This document shows positions 58,961 through 64,000 of a stretch of DNA of 64,000 nt, one piece after another (within the stretch, counting starts at the first letter, position 1; every line of letters begins with the position of its first letter). Origin of the DNA: Haematobia irritans (Eukaryota; Arthropoda; Insecta; Diptera; Muscidae); assembly GCF_050003625.1 (NCBI RefSeq), contig NC_134398.1:195989700-196053699 (forward strand), in the 5' to 3' direction. A program made the position numbers and the translations under genes. A model generated the notes under the pieces. That model was given only the letters and a program-made list of their open reading frames with translations. It searched no databases and was not told the DNA's origin.

Positions 58961-61240
58961 CCTGTAATCGTATCAATAATACATTATTGTAGTTTATTGA
59001 GGCATATTTGCAGGCATGTATAGGCTGAAAAAGATCCTTATTCTTAGTCATAGTTCGACTTACAGCCTGCCAGCAATAAAACTTTATTGAGAACGGAAAC
59101 TGTCGAAAACGAATAAGAGATTAAAAAGTCATCTGCTTTAAATTGATTAGAATCCGATATAATCGAACTACAAAGAAATGGAAGAATGGTTGGAATCCGA
59201 TTTAATTTCATTATGAAACTAAATAACTCCTAAAAATATGTAATAGCTCCCCAAAAATCATTGTTTTTTTGTTCTCTATAGATGAATTTTGTTAATTCAA
59301 TATCATTTTATTTTTCCTTTTTGTGGAGTTTTGTCATAGAGACTTATTTCAAGGCACCGTTTTTATCAAAATTTCTTTCATTTGAATCCTTTAAATTTTT
59401 TTTTGTCCAACCAATAGGACATTCGAATTTCTTTATCACTGGATCTAAATTTAATAGGGGTAATAATTCGTCTATACCAAGTCTCGTTATATGGTGAAAA
59501 ATCACTTGATGTTGTTTTATTTATTTATTTATTTATTTATTTTTTGGTTTACACATCCTAAGATTTATAGGAAATTTCCTCATAAATCTCAGCAATCCTT
59601 TCATTGTGATAATAAATCGAGTAAACCACCATAGGTTTGAGGTAATAAATTCTTGATCACCAGCAATTTCCAAAAAATGCTGCCTTACACCTATGACTCC
59701 TGATGATTTCAATGTTCAAGAAATTTTTATCGAACAAAAACAAAAATGTACTCAAAAAGTCTATGGGTCGTTGTTACTTCATAAAAGTATGCCCAGTTGT
59801 AATCAAATAAAACAAACCTTGATTTACGTTGGTGTTAACAATAACTCTTATTAAAGAGAACGAGAGTGAGAGAGAAAGGCAGAAAGAGAATCCCACACAG
59901 AGTAGTGCTAGCCTAAGCCTTTCTAACACAAGCAGTATTTATAACTGGGATTGCACTTGACCCATTTGGCTTTGGTTTCGAAGCCATTTAAGCATTAAAT
60001 ATTACTATTGTCTATGTGTGTGTGTGTGAGTGTCTGCCAGTGACACTATAATGGGATGGAGATATTGGGGATATAATTTCACAAGTGAATAACAAAATAT
60101 TCTCCATCTATCCACCTCCATGTATTGCCTATGACTCCAACATGGCGACAATGGAAAAGGTATCCTTAACCGGAAACAGCATCAACAATATTTTATAGTT
60201 GTATTTGGGTGCGTATGTATGTGTGTGTCTCATACAAATGGCAATTGTGGCGAAATGCTTAAAGTAAAAAAAAAAACAACAAAACGATATAAACACGTAA
60301 ACATTTAACAAAACCATAAGATCAAACCGAATGGGGTCTATCCAATTCCCCATAACACACATGTGGACCATACATAAAACTGGGAACTGGAAATAAACAA
60401 AAATTGTAGAAAACAATTCTAAAAACTACAATGAACATAACGTTGATCTTTTCAACTCCCTACGAGGATTTTTTGTTTGTTTTGATATTGGCATTAGCCT
60501 AGATGGATGAAGAAGAAACTCCATACTCTTTGGGAAAAAATTCCTTTCGAAAATATACCAAATGGCAGAAGTAGAATGGTAAGTTTCTACTGCTGTTTCT
60601 ACTGATACTACTTGCTCCTGTTTAGTTAGTGCATGCTAGGGAATTTTATTTAGGAAGTTTTAAGAACCACAAATCTTAGATGTTTATGAGCTTATAGGAT
60701 AATAAATTAATTTTTTATTGCTTTTTTCCTATGTAGCCATTGTTGGTGTTACTACTCTACTATTTCGGAATGAAATTGCCGGTGGTTTATGTTGGACTTT
60801 AATAAAAACGAAATATCACCGAAGGACCTTAAATATCATGGCTTAATGTGTAGGTGTTTAATGGTTGTGTTAAAACGCAGCTGCAGTGAAAATAAGAGTT
60901 TTCACAATGGCCTTTAAAAAAAAAGGCCCAAGGAAAATCCAAATGTATGAAATTTAACAGACTTCTCCAATTAACACTTGGTGTGTCACCCTCAGGCAAA
61001 TGTCTGGTTGAAAAAATGCACAATCACATAGTTTATTCTCGCAAACGCCTACATTCGGTTCGGACATCGTATTTTTCGAAAATAAATTATGGAACGAAAT
61101 CAAATAGTATTTGGGTGGATCCTGCCTTCGATGGCTACCTTAAAAAATTGGTTGCATGGATTTCAATGTTTTGGCAGGTTGAGTTTTGATGAACCACGTG
61201 CTCATGGAGGGTGAAGTGACAAAGAACCACAATCTCATAC
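58961..61240. other. No gene recognised
   Basis: Contains a (TTTA)n run at about 59515-59541 and a GT tract at about 60016-60028. No coding region is supported; open frames of 60-95 codons lack recognisable domains. Confidence 0.5.
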
Positions 61241-61252
61241 TAGCAGGTCGCT

Positions 61253-62000
61253 GATTGAAGGTGTTTGGAATAGCTGGGGCAGTGTTTCGGAGCTAGCATG
61301 AGGCTAGATCGCATTGTGTACAAAACGGCCAAATCCTAGTCAAAAAGTTTTACAAATGAGACCAATTTCCTATGTTGGTGACATTTCATAGGATTTCAAA
61401 GTTCCTTCAAGTTGTTGGAAATAAAAAGACAGACCCCCGATTGAAGGTGTGTAAAATAGCTGGGTCATTTATGCACCGTTTCGAGGTCGCCTTGCATACA
61501 ATTGGATCAAATCCAAGTTAGGACCGAAATTCAAAAACTTTTCCAAAAGAAATCTATTTCCTCTAAATAATGTTCTAAACATTTCAAAGCTCCTCTATGT
61601 GGCTTCATTTGGATACAAAAAGGAGCTTGTTTTATCATTGTGCTTACCATAAGGTCTAAATGAGCCTAGAGTAACATGCTGGCCGTCAAATATAGCAAGT
61701 TTTCTAACTTTCTGCCTGTTTATTGCCAAAAAAAAAAAATCCGACCACTTCATTGCTGTGTTTGACGCTTTTGAATTCCCAACCCATAGGAGTTTCTGCA
61801 TCACTTTCTGACAATCAACAGAACATGGATCCACTAGCACAAATCGAAAACCAAGGGTGAGTTGAAATAGTGGACTTGCCTCGGCGCACATGTACCGAAG
61901 AAAGTGAAGACTAATCCATCATGTCTGATGGTCTAACTGAGCCTGCACTAACAGGCTGCCACTGTAACCTGTCCAAAGATAGCGCGAGCCTTACCCATTT
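61253..62000 (+). repeat. Tandem decayed SINE-like repeats
   Basis: GATTGAAGGTGT starts two copies at 61253 and 61439 (186 bp apart). Both continue through an AAAAACTTTT or AAAAAGTTTT stretch, an ACATTTC motif, ATTTCAAAG and a CTC/CTT-rich end. TAAGGTCTAAATGAGCCT near 61651 and GGTCTAACTGAGCCTG near 61930 resemble the tail of a muscid SINE-like repeat I know from memory. All copies are heavily decayed. Confidence 0.5.
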
Positions 62001-62200
62001 GGATATGAAAAGCTGACTGACCATCGTATACGGCATGTTTTCCTACTTTCTGCTTGATTATTGCCAAATAAGTCTGACCACTTTACATCAGTTTTTGACG
62101 CTGTTGAAACACAAACCATAAGAGTAACTGCTGCGTTCCCTAACATTCGACTGAACATAGATCCTCTGGCAAAAACTGAAGACCATACTCCTATGGTCTA
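61682..62200 (+). repeat. Pair of diverged direct repeats, about 340 bp apart
   Basis: TTTTCTAACTTTCTGCCTG, TTATTGCCAAA, CCGACCACTT, TTTGACGCTTTTGAA and GAACATGGATCC (61698-61831) recur in order as TTTTCCTACTTTCTGCTTG, TTATTGCCAAA, CTGACCACTT, TTTGACGCTGTTGAA and GAACATAGATCC (62038-62165). This is an old tandem duplication overlapping the SINE-like block. A 104-codon frame at 62061-62375 has no recognisable domain. Confidence 0.65.
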
Positions 62201-62608
62201 TGGTCCGAAGAACATACTCCTAAGAATGCTAACATTTTCTGGGACCTATCACATCGACTACCTGAAGACTTATGAAATGCGATCATACAGATTGCGGCCT
62301 GAATTATTAGAGCAAATCGATGGTGATTTAAAGAAAACTAACACACCTTGGCGCAAAATGTGCTCTTTACCTTAACATCGCACCTACTTCAACACGGTCA
62401 AGTTAAACTGCGAACTGTTACCCCATCCATTAGGGAAATACTCAGATGTAGCCCAGTGTGACTTTGTTTACAAACTGAAAAAAAACTTATACCATTGCCA
62501 CAAATATCGAAAAGTCGAAAGAAAGTGGTAGTCGCGATTACTGATGTTTATTTTACAGTCCGAGAAAAATCTTATTTTTCAGGCGGATCAAAAAAAGCTG
62601 CAGTCATT
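62201..62608. other. No gene recognised
   Basis: Continues from the direct repeats. I see no coding signal beyond a short unrecognised frame ending at 62375. Confidence 0.4.
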
Positions 62609-62804
62609 GCTGCACAGAAAAAATATTTTTATTGCTGTCTTCAATCACGATATCAAGTTTTAATTGAAATTTCTTCAAACACCATTGTCAATGAAAAAAA
62701 AAATTAATTGATTGAGTTACACTTAATGATAGTGATTGATTTTTATTTTTACTAAAAAATTATTAAATTAAGTAATATTGGTGATATTTTTTTTTGTGTA
62801 CAGC
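62609..62804. mobile_element. Possible small MITE next to the mariner insertion
   Basis: GCTGCACAGAAAAAATATTT (62609) is approximately inverted at 62783-62804, GATATTTTTTTTTGTGTACA followed by GC. The first retrotransposon region has a similar right border (ATATTTTGTGTGTACAG, near 2496-2512), so this may be a repeated family. No target duplication is evident. Confidence 0.4.
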
Positions 62805-62807
62805 ACA

Positions 62808-64000
62808 TAACAGGTTCCCCGGTCTAACAAAGACATTTTTTTTTTGTCAAAATTCGTTCGTATTGTTCAACATAGTTCCCTTCAAGAGCGATACAACGAT
62901 TATAATGAACTTCCAATTTTTTGATACCATTTTGGTAGTACTCCTTCGGTTTTGCCTCAAAATAGGCCTCAGTTTCGGCGATCACCTCTTCATTGCAGCC
63001 AATTTGTTTTCTTGCGAGCATCCTTTTGAGTTCTGAGAACAAGAAAAAGACGCTGGGGGCCTGATCTGGAGAATACGATGGGGAAGCAATTCGAAGCCCA
63101 ATTCATGAATTTTTGCCATCGTTCTCAATGACTTGTGGCACGGTGCGTTGTCTTGGTGGAACAACACTTTTTGTCGCGATTTCGACCTTCAAACGCTCCA
63201 ATAACGCCACATAATAGTCACTATTGATGGTTTTTACCTTCTCAAGATAATCGATAAAAATTATTCCATGCGCATCCCAAAAACCAGAGGCCATTACTTT
63301 GCCAGCGGACTTTTGCGTCTTTCCACGCTTCGGAGACGGTTCAACGGTCGCTGTCCACTCAGCCGACTGTCGATTGGACTCAGGAGTGTAGTGATGGAGC
63401 CATGTTTCATCCATTGTCACATATCGATGGAAAAACTCATGTGTATTACAAGTTAACAGCTGCAAACACCGCTCAGAATCATCAACACGTTGTTGTTTTT
63501 GGTCAAATGTGAGCTCGCGCGGCACCCATTTTGCACAGAACTTCCGCATATCGAAATATTGATGAATGAGATGACCAACACGTTCCTTTGATATCTTTAA
63601 GGCCTCCGCCATCTCGATCAACTTCATTTTACCGTCATTCAAAATCATTTTGTGGATTTTTTGGATGTTTTCGACGGTAACCACCTCTTTCGGGCGTCCA
63701 CTGCGTTCACCGTCCTCCGTACTCATTTCACAACGCTTGAATTTTGCATACCAATCAATTATTGTTGATTTCCCTGGGGCAGAGTCCGGAAACTCATTAT
63801 CAAGCCAAGTTTTTCCTTCCACCGTATTTTTTCCCTTCAGAAAACAGTATTTTATCAAAACACGAAATTCCTTTTTTTCCCATTTTTTCACAATAACAAA
63901 AGTTGCTTCACAAAAGACGCTCTATCTCACGAACTAATTGACTTACAGACGTAAAATTTTGACACGAATCATTTGAAGGTTGGTACTATATAAAAATAAT
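62808..64000 (-). mobile_element. Irritans-subfamily mariner close to Himar1, 3' end present, 5' end beyond window
   Basis: TA at 62808-62809 is followed by ACAGGT then TCCCCGGTCT (62810-62825). Against the 27-bp Himar1 terminal repeat as I remember it, 11 internal bases are missing. The minus-strand transposase remnant occupies most of the element. The last 100 bases of the window are the 5' untranslated part (TATATAGTACCAACCTTC on the minus strand). The other terminal repeat should lie within about 100 bases past the edge. Confidence 0.93.
62860..63891 (-). pseudogene. Mariner transposase (DD34D), inactivated
   Basis: The protein would cut and paste mariner at TA sites. Near-complete homology to Himar1 is visible in three frame pieces. 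Piece 1 (63886-63172) includes the helix-turn-helix region, the WVPRELT linker and YVTMDETW with the first catalytic Asp (codon 63409-63411). Roughly two dozen bases are then lost near 63170, shifting the frame. Piece 2 (63168-63080) has HQDNAPCH with the second Asp. A further indel near 63076 shifts to piece 3, where the PDLAPSD-type motif reads PDQAPSV: the third catalytic Asp is Val (codon 63049-63051). An extra G just after the original ATG (near 63880) also breaks the start, and the normal stop after GNYVE is mutated. The copy is dead but recent enough to be easily readable. Confidence 0.95.

Noticed and set aside
62061..62375. 104-codon plus-strand frame with balanced composition
   Set aside because: It starts at a non-ATG codon, overlaps an old direct repeat whose other copy is not open in the same frame, and has no recognisable domain. 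Kept only as a remark.
63268..63937. Plus-strand open frames over the mariner
   Set aside because: They are antisense shadows of the transposase remnant, which has clear homology on the minus strand.

Overview
The window looks like gene-poor, AT-rich DNA from a calyptrate fly, most likely a muscid of the Haematobia/Stomoxys type. The reasons are a decayed irritans-subfamily mariner at the right edge that closely resembles Himar1 of the horn fly, degenerate muscid-type SINE sequence, a non-LTR retrotransposon with a 2A-like peptide, tandem repeats of the DINE-1/mini-me (Helitron-related) style, and several MITE families. I find no intact host gene and no rRNA or tRNA gene. The best host signals are a candidate recursive (ratchet) splice site followed by a possible 44-nt exon near 29654, and two unrecognised exon-like open stretches near 8.5-9.0 kb. 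The window may therefore be part of one or more very long introns, but this is inference.

About 30 kb of the 64 kb is one minisatellite family with a 29-bp unit: the 12-bp palindrome TTTCTATAGAAA followed by ATTTTGTCAAAATTTTA. It forms about 15 arrays of 0.2-3.4 kb, roughly half in each orientation (centre reads GTC on the + strand or GAC when inverted). Because 29 is not a multiple of 3, each array cycles through all frames and produces dozens of spurious short ORFs rich in F, I, K, N and Y.

The arrays are not free-standing satellite. Several are bounded by recurring unique sequences: end A (CAYRRTTGCCACTCGAG, then CTACCAAA motifs) and end B (a GAAGTACYTCTTAGTTG segment, more CTACCAAA motifs, and a terminus resembling GTAGAATTCTACCAAC plus GTGGCAAC). 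One copy, 29810-32243, runs from end A to end B. I infer a non-autonomous, hAT-like mobile element with the minisatellite amplified inside it. Arrays carry private unit variants and higher-order repeats of about 0.36-1.0 kb.

Layout: 1-1150 non-LTR retrotransposon (minus strand); 1.2-2.9 kb mosaic of Helitron-like repeats, a MITE, a SINE and a second retrotransposon fragment; 4.5-7.9 kb array; 7.9-9.7 kb exon-like stretches; 9.7-12.75 kb array split by a 153-bp-unit tandem repeat; 14.2-17.7 kb MITE, array and a direct-repeat-flanked element; 19.3-21.8 kb array; 22.3-23.2 kb hAT MITE with intact target duplication; 23.3-24.4 kb decayed tandem repeat and a MITE; 25.2-28.6 kb inverted array pair; 29.65 kb splice signal; 29.8-33.8 kb bounded elements; 34.7-38.2, 40.5-43.3, 44.4-47.3, 51.3-53.5 and 55.6-58.9 kb further arrays; 55.0-55.6 kb Tc1/mariner-like pseudogene; 61.2-62.2 kb tandem decayed repeats; 62.8-64.0 kb mariner, cut by the window edge.
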